From the IMG/VR virus record IMGVR_UViG_3300005582_000113, positions 1 to 22,952 of that record: DNA of 22,952 nt. One strand, written 5' to 3'. Under the pieces are notes generated by a model. That model was not told the DNA's origin, ran no database searches, and worked only from the letters and a program-made list of their open reading frames with translations. The translations under genes were made by a program, and so were the position numbers. Source of the stretch: a virus. Positions 1 to 9,900 of this stretch are shown here, piece by piece (position 1 is the stretch's first letter; every line of letters begins with the position of its first letter).

Positions 1-1
1 G

Positions 2-1027
2 GCAACGTCATCTTTTGCTACGCCTTATCAGGCTCCTCAGTCTACAAACATGTTGGCTAACATGGTGGCTCCCTCTGGTGGCGGCGCAGTGGGTGCTATG
101 TCTGGTGAACCCAATATGCAAGGTACCCGTATGGCTGAAGGAGGCCAAGTGCCCGGTTACGCTAGTGGTGGATTCTTTAAAAACGTATTTGGCGACGTGG
201 CGCAATTTGCTGGCGATGCAGGGGCTGGTGTCGGTCAATTTGTTAACAATCTTGGTCAAGGGCGTGTAAGTATTGGTAGACCAGAAAGCGATCAGACTGC
301 CGAACAGATTGCTAGAAAATACTATACAAATACAGCCCCAGCTCAAAATGTTAGCCCACAACAGTATCAATACAACCAACAATATGCTGAAGGCGGTGTT
401 ACTAGATATGCTAAGGGTAACCTTACCAACTCGCTAGATTACTATACTGATATGTTAGGTGGAGAGAGTGGACGCCAGATTGCTGAAGCAAGTAAGCCTG
501 TAGGTGGCAAAGGTGACGCAGGTATAGCTCGTGATACCGATCCAGATACGGCTTATTTAAGCGCGGCAGAAGCCGCAGCGGTACGAATGGGTAAAGTCAA
601 TGCTAAAGCTAATATGCAAGGGTTAACCCTACCTAGACCCAAACCTATCAATAGAATAAATCTTAAGCCACAAGGAGTTAAACAAGCTGAAGCTAGCTCT
701 TCACTTGATCCTGAGATGGCAGCGCAGGGCGGCATCATGCATTCTTCCCTAGGTGGTTACGCTGCTGGTGGAAACCCTAGACTTTTAAGAGGGCCGGGCG
801 ACGGCATGTCTGACAATATTCCTGCAACGATTGCTGGCAAACAACCCGCCCGTCTAGCTGATGGTGAATTTGTAATCCCTGCTGATGTGGTATCACATCT
901 AGGTAATGGCTCAACTGAAGCGGGCGCTAAAAAACTTCATGAGATGATGAATAAAATACGCAAAGCGCGTACTGGCAATCCAAAGCAGGGCAAACAAATT
1001 AATCCTAACAAGTTCTTGCCTAAGTAA
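2..1027 (+). CDS. Gly/Ala-rich phage virion protein, 5'-partial
   Basis: The frame is open from base 2 with no stop upstream of the Met at 50, so the gene enters from the left edge and that Met is probably internal. The product is rich in Gly, Ala, Gln and Asn. It carries short EGG/GG motifs (MAEGGQVPGYASGG at residues 28-41 and YAEGGVTRYAKG at 112-123, counted from the Met at 50). A conserved-looking C-terminal block at about 248-302 contains GPGDGMSDNIPATI and LADGEFVIPADVV, then GNGST and a Lys/Arg-rich tail. I associate this block with virion or tail-associated proteins of many tailed phages; its function is unknown to me. The stop overlaps the next start as TAATG, so it is coupled to the following three genes. 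It is a virion component by family resemblance and context, not by a known fold. Confidence 0.75.
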   Translation, partial: ATSSFATPYQAPQSTNMLANMVAPSGGGAVGAMSGEPNMQGTRMAEGGQVPGYASGGFFKNVFGDVAQFAGDAGAGVGQFVNNLGQGRVSIGRPESDQTAEQIARKYYTNTAPAQNVSPQQYQYNQQYAEGGVTRYAKGNLTNSLDYYTDMLGGESGRQIAEASKPVGGKGDAGIARDTDPDTAYLSAAEAAAVRMGKVNAKANMQGLTLPRPKPINRINLKPQGVKQAEASSSLDPEMAAQGGIMHSSLGGYAAGGNPRLLRGPGDGMSDNIPATIAGKQPARLADGEFVIPADVVSHLGNGSTEAGAKKLHEMMNKIRKARTGNPKQGKQINPNKFLPK

Positions 1028-1434
1028 TGCCTTTATTTCATATACCTCCACATCAACTACCTACGGTATGGGATAAAGCCGCGCCTCTTTTGCAAAAGTT
1101 TATTGATATTGAGCCTGACTTTATGACGATTGAGCAGGTTGAATTTTCTATTCGTACTGGCAAAATGTTTCTCTTAGTGTGGGATGAACCAGAAGAAGGT
1201 ATCACTGGAGCGGCGGCGGTTGAGTTTATAGACTATCCACAGTATCGTGTAGGGCATGGGGCTCTGTTGGGTGGTAAAGGCGTAGTAAAGCCACACGTAT
1301 TAAATGAGTTAACCAATTGGATGAAGGCTAATGGTGCGACTGTAGCCCAATGCTGGTGCCGTGAAGAATTGGTTCCAATGTACAAAAAGATGGGTATGGA
1401 AAACACTCATCATGTAATGAGGATGAAATTATGA
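1027..1434 (+). CDS. GNAT-fold small virion-associated protein (acetyltransferase-like)
   Basis: A protein of 135 residues. The pattern of strands and helices suits a GNAT N-acetyltransferase-like fold: an N-terminal helical part, a central strand FLLVWDE, a GITGAAAVEFIDYP strand pair, a Gly-rich turn (VGHGALLGGKG) where the acetyl-CoA pyrophosphate loop would sit, then a helix, and a C-terminal EELVPMYKKMGME that resembles the usual GNAT helix-strand 'Y.k.GF' ending. Proteins of this type occur among phage structural genes, including T7-like internal virion genes as I recall, and may act structurally instead of enzymatically. Its start lies in a TAATG overlap with the previous stop, and its stop overlaps the next start as ATGA. 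No substrate can be named. Catalytic competence is uncertain because the Gly loop is not a clear Q/R-x-x-G-x-G/A. Confidence 0.7.
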   Translation: MPLFHIPPHQLPTVWDKAAPLLQKFIDIEPDFMTIEQVEFSIRTGKMFLLVWDEPEEGITGAAAVEFIDYPQYRVGHGALLGGKGVVKPHVLNELTNWMKANGATVAQCWCREELVPMYKKMGMENTHHVMRMKL

Positions 1435-3956
1435 AATCGTATTCTAGAAGAGAGTTGTATGCTTTAGGAGAACCGTTAGGTGACTCTGCGACCTATCGCA
1501 AAGCCGATGGCGGTTTAATTCTTGGCGGAGGCGGCGGTGGAGCGCCTACACAGACTACTAGCACGTCATATCAGACAAACATTCCTGAGTATGCACGTCC
1601 CTACGTTGAGACAATGTTGGGCGCGACCCAGAAGCAGTTGTTTCAAGGTACCCCCTCGGGCGATGGCGGCTTTAACATAACTGGTTTCCAACCATACAAA
1701 GCGTACGGCGGATCGTACGACGCGCAAGGCAACCAAACTTCCTATGATCCAAGCAAAGCCATAGCAGGTTTTAGCCCACTTCAACAACAAGCTCAACAAG
1801 GAATAAGTAACTTACAAGTTCCGGGTCAGTTTAACCAAGCCATGATGGGCACTGCTAATGCAGGGATGGGTGGTTTCGGTGTAGCTAATCAAGCTACTAC
1901 TGGGGGTTTTCAAAATCAAGTAGGCGGATACATGAACCCCTACTTAGACATGGCGTTGCAGCCAGCGTTGCAAGAAGCCCAACGTCAGTACGGAATTACT
2001 GGAACTCAACAGCAAAGCGCTGCTACACAAGCTGGGGCATTTGGTGGGTCGCGTGAAGCAATCATGGCTGCTGAAAATGAGCGTAATAAAAATACAGCGA
2101 TGAATCAAATCATTGGTCAAGGTTACAACCAAGCCTTCCAAGGTGCACAGCAACAGTACAACCAAAACATGCAAAATCAACTTGCTGGCTATGGACTAGC
2201 AGGACAACAAGCAGGTCAGTTGGCTGGTATTGCTGGACAAAAACTTGGCGCTGAGCAAGCAATCTACGGCGCTCAAAACCAAGCGGGCGCACAGCAACAG
2301 GCGCAGCAACAACAGATCATCAACCAGTCGATGCAAGACTATGCTAATGCACAGCAATATCCGCTAATGCAGTTGGGCACCATGTCCAACATGATCCGTG
2401 GCTTGCCGATGCAAGCGCAAACTACTAATCAATACGCTGCGGCTCCTAACCAACTAACACAAGGTATCGGTACAGCGGGCGCTGCGGCATCGCTCTACAA
2501 CGCTACTAAAGCTGAAGGTGGTGTCATCAAGTCTATGGCGTCAGGTGGTATTGCGTCTATTCCTAAATATGACATAGGTGGTGAAGTCTATGCGGACTTA
2601 CAAAAAATGTCGTCTGAACAACTAAAAGAACAAATAGAAAAATCTAGTAGCCCCAGTGTAAAAAACATGGCTAGAAAACTTTTAGCTATGGAGCAGCCTA
2701 CTCGTGCCGCAACTGGTGGCGTCCTACGTTACAAAGAGCCAAGCAAAGATAACAATGAAGGTGTGGCAACCGACATGACCTCAAGAGGTGAAGGCTCGAT
2801 GATGGATCGCATCGAAGCAGCGGGCGCTGGAACTCCACGAGAAGTAGCAATGCAAGCTGCGGCTCCTAAAACAGCGGCTCCTGATTACTCAATAGGTAAC
2901 CCTGCTGGTGGCATACTTGGTAATCGTACTGCGGGTATGTATTCACAAACTCCTACCACTGCTACTAGAGCTTCGCCTGATATGTTAATTGGGGGTATTA
3001 AAGGTGTTCCCGCTCCACCTGCTATGAAAGAAGATCCGTTCTATAAAAGTTTATTAGCGGAACAAGCAACTGAAAAAGCAAGAAGTGAAAAATCTGTTTC
3101 AGATTTTGCAGAAGAAGTAAGAGCCGCTAAAAAAGCAGCAGGTATAGATGATAAAGCACAACAAACTCTTCGCCAACAAGAAATGGGACGCAAAGCCAAC
3201 TTAGATGATGAAGCCTATCGTCAAAAACAAATGCGTCTTGCTGAGTTCTTTGCATCTTGGGGCTCAACCCCCGGGCCAACTCTTGCTGCTGGTATGTCTG
3301 CATTGAAGAAATCCATCCCTGACATGATTGGCGACAGAAAAGAAGCCAAGAAATTGGAGAGAGAATCAGACAAAATTATTTACGATATTGATGCGGCTAT
3401 AAGAGCAGAAAAAATTGGCGATATTGATAAAGCTACAGCGCTTAAAGAAAAAGCTGCTACCCGAGCAGCAGATCTTAATAAGATTATTGCCACATATAAG
3501 GCTCATGTTGACTCTACAGCAGGGCAAATATATGGAGCGCAATTAAAATTTGTAGGAGATAAAAGACAGAGCGATGCACTTTCTGCTAACACTGCCGCTT
3601 TGAATGCGGAAAGAGTTGAATCAAGTAAATTTAAAACTTTAGCTGAAGCCAGAAATAATATGCGTGATATAGAAACGATGGTTAATAAAGAGACAGCTAG
3701 TGGTACTCCTTACAATGAAGCTAAAAGATTAGTTTCTGTATTCAGCGGCAAGGACGCCAAAGACATACCTTCAGAATCCAGAGAAATGGTTTTGGAAGCA
3801 AGAAAAATTGTCCAACAAAAAGACACTAGACACAATCAATTACTTAGAGATGCACAATCTGACGTAGATTTCTTCTATGGACGCGCTGTTCCAGAATCAA
3901 AGCGCACGCGGGGAGCTGGCGCTGGTAATGACCCATTTAATATTCGTCCACGATAA
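1431..3956 (+). CDS. Gln/Ala-rich internal virion or DNA-ejection-type protein
   Basis: A protein of 841 residues. After a Gly-rich N-terminus (LGGGGGGAPTQTT, about 31-43) comes a long low-complexity Gln/Ala/Gly/Asn-rich region at about 110-350, predicted largely helical, with runs such as GAQQQAQQQQ and an ending like QYPLMQLGTMSNMIRGLP. I recognise that ending as recurring in phage virion proteins. At 361-380 the motif AEGGV...ASGG...DIGGEV repeats the style of the upstream gene. The C-terminal third (from about 545) is charged and coiled-coil-like (KARSEKSVSDFAEEVRAAKK) and contains FFASWGSTPGPTLAAG. No signal peptide or enzyme motif is seen. By composition and its place directly before the giant ejected-type protein, it is probably an internal virion or DNA-ejection protein. 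Coupled on both sides (ATGA at the start, TAATG at the stop). Confidence 0.72.
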   Translation: MKSYSRRELYALGEPLGDSATYRKADGGLILGGGGGGAPTQTTSTSYQTNIPEYARPYVETMLGATQKQLFQGTPSGDGGFNITGFQPYKAYGGSYDAQGNQTSYDPSKAIAGFSPLQQQAQQGISNLQVPGQFNQAMMGTANAGMGGFGVANQATTGGFQNQVGGYMNPYLDMALQPALQEAQRQYGITGTQQQSAATQAGAFGGSREAIMAAENERNKNTAMNQIIGQGYNQAFQGAQQQYNQNMQNQLAGYGLAGQQAGQLAGIAGQKLGAEQAIYGAQNQAGAQQQAQQQQIINQSMQDYANAQQYPLMQLGTMSNMIRGLPMQAQTTNQYAAAPNQLTQGIGTAGAAASLYNATKAEGGVIKSMASGGIASIPKYDIGGEVYADLQKMSSEQLKEQIEKSSSPSVKNMARKLLAMEQPTRAATGGVLRYKEPSKDNNEGVATDMTSRGEGSMMDRIEAAGAGTPREVAMQAAAPKTAAPDYSIGNPAGGILGNRTAGMYSQTPTTATRASPDMLIGGIKGVPAPPAMKEDPFYKSLLAEQATEKARSEKSVSDFAEEVRAAKKAAGIDDKAQQTLRQQEMGRKANLDDEAYRQKQMRLAEFFASWGSTPGPTLAAGMSALKKSIPDMIGDRKEAKKLERESDKIIYDIDAAIRAEKIGDIDKATALKEKAATRAADLNKIIATYKAHVDSTAGQIYGAQLKFVGDKRQSDALSANTAALNAERVESSKFKTLAEARNNMRDIETMVNKETASGTPYNEAKRLVSVFSGKDAKDIPSESREMVLEARKIVQQKDTRHNQLLRDAQSDVDFFYGRAVPESKRTRGAGAGNDPFNIRPR

Positions 3957-6900
3957 TGAACATTCAAGAAATCCGCGCTAAGTATCCGCAGTATGACGAT
4001 ATGTCGGATGAGCAGCTTGCCAGCGGGCTGCATAAAAAATATTACTCCGACTTGCCAATTAGTGATTTTTATAGTCGGATTGGTTACTCAGCTAAACCTG
4101 TAGAAGCACCTAAACAACAAGCACGCGTTGCCGGAGAAAACGAAGGAGATTTCTTTCGTGGTATATCTAATATTCCGGGCCAAATGCAAAACGTCTATGG
4201 CGGAAGCAAGATTCTAGCGGGACTTGCTGCTAACAAACTTGGTTCTGATGAAACAGGTAAGAGCCTTATCAAGAGCGGCATGGAAAGCATGCAAGCTGGT
4301 GAGGCTAAACAAGTTGTCAAAGAGTCCGATGATTTTGTAAAAGCTTGGGAAAAAGGTATTGGTACGGTCATCACAGACTGGCTACCCTATCAAGTTGGCG
4401 CAGGTATTGGTAACTTAGCTGAAACAGTTGCGTTTTCATTAGCAGGGGCTGGAGTTGGTGCTGTTACAGGTGCAGGTGTAGGCGCAGTTCCGGGCGCTGT
4501 AGCTGGTGCAGTGTCTAAGACTTTAATTAAACAAGGCATTAAAGAAGCCGCAGAAAAAATTGTTGCTTCTCAAGGTAAAGAAGCCGCTGAAAAGTTTGTT
4601 CAATCAGAAGCTAAAAAAGCCCTTATCAAAATAGGCGCTACTTCAGGTATGGTCGGTCAAGCGGGTATGTATGGCGCTGGCGAAGTTACTGGGCGGGCAG
4701 TTGAAGAAGGACAACAACGCGGAGAAAAGGTTGAAGACATTGAACTCAGCCGCGTGTTACCTGCCGCCGCTGTTCACGCTGTAGCAGACTTCTTTGTAAA
4801 CAAGATTGGTCTTGATTCACTTAAGATTGGTGAGAAAGCTACTAATAGTCTAATCCTTGACATCGGTAAACGCATCGCGGTTACAGGAACTAAACAACTT
4901 CCAGCGGAAGAGATACAAACATTAGCTGAGCTTTATGGCGCTAAGTTGTCTTTGACTGATGCAGAGGCAATGAGAGAGTACGTCAGCACTGCGGCGGCGT
5001 CCTACGCTATGTCTATTGCGCCGGGAGCTGTGGGCGGAGCGCGCACTAACTTGATGGGCAAACTTGCTTCTAAAGTAGAAAGCAAAGATAAAGGTGATGA
5101 AGATAAGAAAGTATCTGAGACTGGTACAGAAAACATTGTCAAAGAAAATGTCAGTCAACACGATTTTGATACCCAGCAAAGAATTAACAAAGCCCTTGGC
5201 ATAACTACAAACGAAGTTAGACCACCCGCTAATGATGCGTTTAGCGAAGATGAGGTTGCTGGTACCGCAATACAAACTGATATGGGCGGCACTAAGACTC
5301 AAGAAGAAGCAGATGCCGCTAACCTAACTCGTCAAGACTTACAGGTTAAACAAAAAGAATCTGCGTTGCAAGAGGCTAAAGATTACCTTGCTGACATAGA
5401 TAACCCCAACACAAAGACGTCGATCAATGGTGCAAAATTAAATAAGTACCTAACTAGCTTTGGCATCTCCAAAGCTACTGGTGGTGGCAGCGTTGCCATA
5501 AACCGTAAAAAGCTTGAAGACTACTTAGCGCAACAAGGAGCACAAAATGTTGCAAGAACTGGACAATCAGCAACTGGAGCAAGCACTAACGTGGTTGTAC
5601 CAGCCAATACAGGAGCCGCCGCCACAAGAGCTGGAGCAACTGACGCAAATGGAATGGTACTTGCTGACGCAAATGCTACACAACTTGCTGGAGGAAAAAC
5701 TGAACAGCCCGCTACATTAGAAACAATGAAGCCCGGACAACAAGTTACGTTGTACCGAGGAGAGAGTGCTGAAAATACACCTAATGGGCAGTGGTGGACA
5801 ACTGATAAAACTAAAGCAGAAAAATATGGCAAGGTTACTTCTATAACTTTGCCTTCTGAACTTGTTGGACAACATGCCGCTATGGGGGCCAATAGCCCTA
5901 ATGAATTTGTATTTACTAACAAAAAGCCAAATGAACTTGTAGATAAGACTCAGCCCGCTACATTAGAGCAGAAGCTACGCAACGACTTAAAAGAATTAAG
6001 CGATAGAGTTGAAACGCTAGCAAATGATGGCAAGGGCCGTAAATTCAACGGTAGTAAATCAATTGATAAAACACTGACTAAGGCAATCAACGACTACAAC
6101 GAGTTTAAAACGCAGAACGGTATAGACGATGAAAACGACCTTGCGGCTAACTACCGTAATGTTGAAGCGCTTAAATTAATGGGTAAAAAAGTCTATGCCA
6201 CACCGCGTACAGACGAAGAAGCGGTGTTTGCTAGCGAGGAAGAAGAACAAGCTAACTACGAAAAGAATCTAAAAGAATCATATGCTGGCAAGGAAAGCAC
6301 GTATGATCAAAAGAATCTACCAGAAGGCGCTCAAGAAGAATACGAAGGTACTTCAAAAGAACTAAATGCTGAAATAAAGGGGCACAACGAAGGACTTTCT
6401 GCGCTTATTGAAAAACAAGAAGCTGCTAAACAAGAACTAAAAAAAGCACGCGAAGCCCTTGCTGATTATGAAGACTCCCAACCAGACAACCCTGATATCA
6501 ATGCAGTTGATCCAACTGTGGATCGCGCTGAAGCACGTATCGCTGAATTAAAAGCGGCGTACAACGAAGCCACTAAAACACTGCAAGAGTATGGCGGCAA
6601 ACGTACTGAAATACCACCGTGGAGCAAATTAGGTGTCGACGAAAAAGATGTCTACTACAGCCACATCAAGAAAAACACTATTGAAGAACATAGAACTGCT
6701 GGACGGAAACTGCAAGAATACAGAGCCCGTAAAGTAGCCGAAGGCCGCAAAGAAGAACCCGGCAAGTCACGCGTTGTAAATGGCTATGAAGAGTCAAGGG
6801 ATTTTTACAGCAAGTTGTGGGGTGTTCCGTATCCTCCTTGGAGCCAGCTATCCAAACCTGCACAAAATGTTTATTTAGAAACACTGACTCGCGCTGATAC

Positions 6901-9900
6901 TAATCCAGAAACGGGTAAGACAACTGTTGTCTTTATCAATGCTGGTATTCAAAAGCCGATGGGTTTTGCAAAGATAGGTCTTCAGTTACGGCAAGAACAA
7001 GAGATAGCTAATAAAGAATTTAGCGAAAAGGAAGCTGAGACCCATGCTAAGTTAAAAGAAGAAGTAGCTAGACTTTCTAGACTTCAAGAAGGTATCAATA
7101 AGCAGCTAAACGAAGACTCAAATCGGAACAAAGACGCTCCAGTTACTACTGAGTGGTTACCAACCCACGTAGTAAAAATGATAATGAACAAGGACTTTAA
7201 AGGAGTCCTTAACTACCTACGTCATCTGCCGCTGTACAAGAACGCTGGGCCAAAGACCACAGATCACATAAACATTATGAAGTCTCTAGCCCAAGCCTTG
7301 CATGATCTAAATTTAAACACCAAGATAGAGTTTGTAGAAACACTACCCAATGGCGATTTAGCGCAATATGACCCACTAACTGACACCATCAAGATAACGC
7401 CTGAAGGCTTAACTGCATCTACTGTTTTGCATGAGGCAACCCATGCTGGTACTGTGCGCGTTATTCACATGTACACATTTAAGGACAGAACGGGTCAACA
7501 CACCCTGCGTAAGAACCTTACCGAGCAGCAAAGACGTGGTGTAGAAAAACTAGAAGCCATAATGAAAGAGACAGAGGACTATCTAGCCATCAATAAAACT
7601 GATAAGGCTTTTAGTAACCTGTTTGAGTTTGCTGCATATGCGTTGACGGATCCAGAATTGATCCAGAACCTTAAGACTTTTGGCCCAACATATGAGTTGT
7701 TGGCTAAGTTCAACGACACAAAGGCTGACATTACTGCTACGCCAAAAGAAAAAAAGAGCGCGCCAGAAACAATGTGGTCTACGTTTAAGAAGACTGTTGC
7801 TCAAATCTTAGGCGTTAGCACCAAGCCCCAAGTTAAGAAGTTATCCAAGTCACCAAACTTTTTGTTTGAGGTGGCATCAGCACTTGACGACATACTATCT
7901 GTACCAACAGAGCCGATCAATCTACGCAAACTTCCGGCTGTAAAAGCAGAGGGCATGCCTAAGATTGACTTGTACTCTAAAGGTGATGGGTACGAAACAG
8001 ACCAAGACGATAAACCAAAGTCATTAAGTTATCTGTCTAAGATATTTACAACAGCGCCGGGCATAAGGCGTATTGCATCGTTATTTCAAAGTGATAGATA
8101 CGAAATTAAGTATTGGGAAGACATACGTGAATTAGCTGGGCAGATTTACCACGAAGGTAAAGACATGATGAACAACATCTATACCCAGATCACGCTTGCC
8201 GCATCCAGCGCTAGAAATCTATACAACGAATACGTTTCTGAAAAAGCAGAGCGTCTTAACTCAGACATCTCTGAATTTGCTAAAGCTGCTGGTCTATCTA
8301 CTGATGAAGCGTTAGCGCTTCTACATAAAGTTTCTGAGGCGTTGCATGAGCCAGAGCGTAGGGTTGTCAAGTACATATTGACAGTGCCTCTTCGTGAACA
8401 AGCTAAGACTGGCGAGACTATGAGCCCCGCCGACTTGCGTAAAGAAATCATGGCGTTGCTTGACACCAAGACTTTAGATAAAGATGCGGCAGTTCAATTG
8501 AAGCAACGCTTAGAGGATGTGATCTTTGCTAAAGATGCGGCTGGCGAGTTTGTATTAGATCAAAACGGGTACCGCACACCGAACGTAGCAAACGTTGATC
8601 CGTTGGGATACAGCCCACGTATTGATGAAGCCATGAAGAAGCGGTTGGCTAAGAGCAAAGTCTCTAGCGTGCCTATAAATTTAGATGCTGACGCTTATCG
8701 CGTTACCGTGATTGAAAAAGACATAGCCAAAACTATCACTGAGCAATACAACAATCACCCTCAGCAAGCAATGATTAAGCAGGTGTTAGATTCCGTGCAA
8801 CAACTGCACAAGGCTACGACTGAACTAAATAAGATGGCTAACTATTGGTCACAGCCAGTAAGTAACCGCGTGAACTTCTACGGGTTTGAGAACTACGTAC
8901 CATTAAAAGGCTACTCAAACACTAAGACAGATGAGATGCTTAGCTTCGATACTATGCGTCGAGGCAAAGAACTACAGGACATGGAATTTATGTTTGGCGG
9001 TCGCGCATCTATTTCTAAGAATCCTATTCTCCAGACTATGTCTGACGCAACGCGCTCTGCAATGCGTGCTGGGCGTAAAGATCTGACGCAATCTATTATG
9101 AATGCATTAACTAAAGATGCAAACGGTAAACAAATGCTTGCGGGCAAAGTAGGGGATAAGATTTCGTTTGAGGATCGTCAAAACCCAGAGGTAATTAAGA
9201 ATCTACCTCGTGAAAATACGGTGTTTCATTACAACGATGATGGCAGTATCCAAGTGTTGGAGATCAACAATATAAAACAACGAGAGGCAATTCGTCGTAC
9301 TTATCAAAACAGCAAGCCTATCGTTGAACTAGCTAACAGCATAACTAGCGCGATAGGTGCTTTGCATACTAGGTACAACTATTCTTTTGCCCCGATGAAC
9401 TTTGTGCGCGACGCAATGACTAACGCGTTTGCTATTGGTGCAGATATGGGGCCTGCTGAGTCTGCTAGATTCATTAAAGCTATCTCAGGGCAAGTGCTTA
9501 AAGGCGGCATGTACAAATCTATGCAGGTGGCGATCCTCTACCAAAAAGGGGATACAGACAGCAAAGCTAAATTAAAAGAAATGGCTGACAAAGATCCGTA
9601 CATCAAGAACATGATGGAGTTCCTTGAGAAGGGCGGCATGGTCTCCTATCTAGGTGCGTTGTCTCTCAAGTCAAACTTTCAAGAGTTGCATAAAGAAATT
9701 GGTAGGAACGGTATCCTTAAGTCTAAAGAACAACTAGATAAGTTTGTTGACATCTGGACTGACATGTTTGAGTTGGCTAGCCGCTCTGCTGCTTACGGCG
9801 TCGCCAAACAAAACTTTATTGGTAAGGGCATGACAGATAACGCGGCTAGTGTTAGAGCCGCTGCCTACGCTAAGAATCTTGCTAACTTTGAACAGGTAGG

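Noticed and set aside
8-382. 124-codon minus-strand frame opposite the first gene
   Set aside because: It is antisense to a gene with clear phage virion motifs, has no ribosome binding site, and its composition looks like the complement of a Gly/Ala-rich frame.
1027-1434. Host-type acetyltransferase acquired as a metabolic gene
   Set aside because: Its TAATG/ATGA coupling inside a virion gene cluster and weak acetyl-CoA loop fit a phage structural or accessory protein better.
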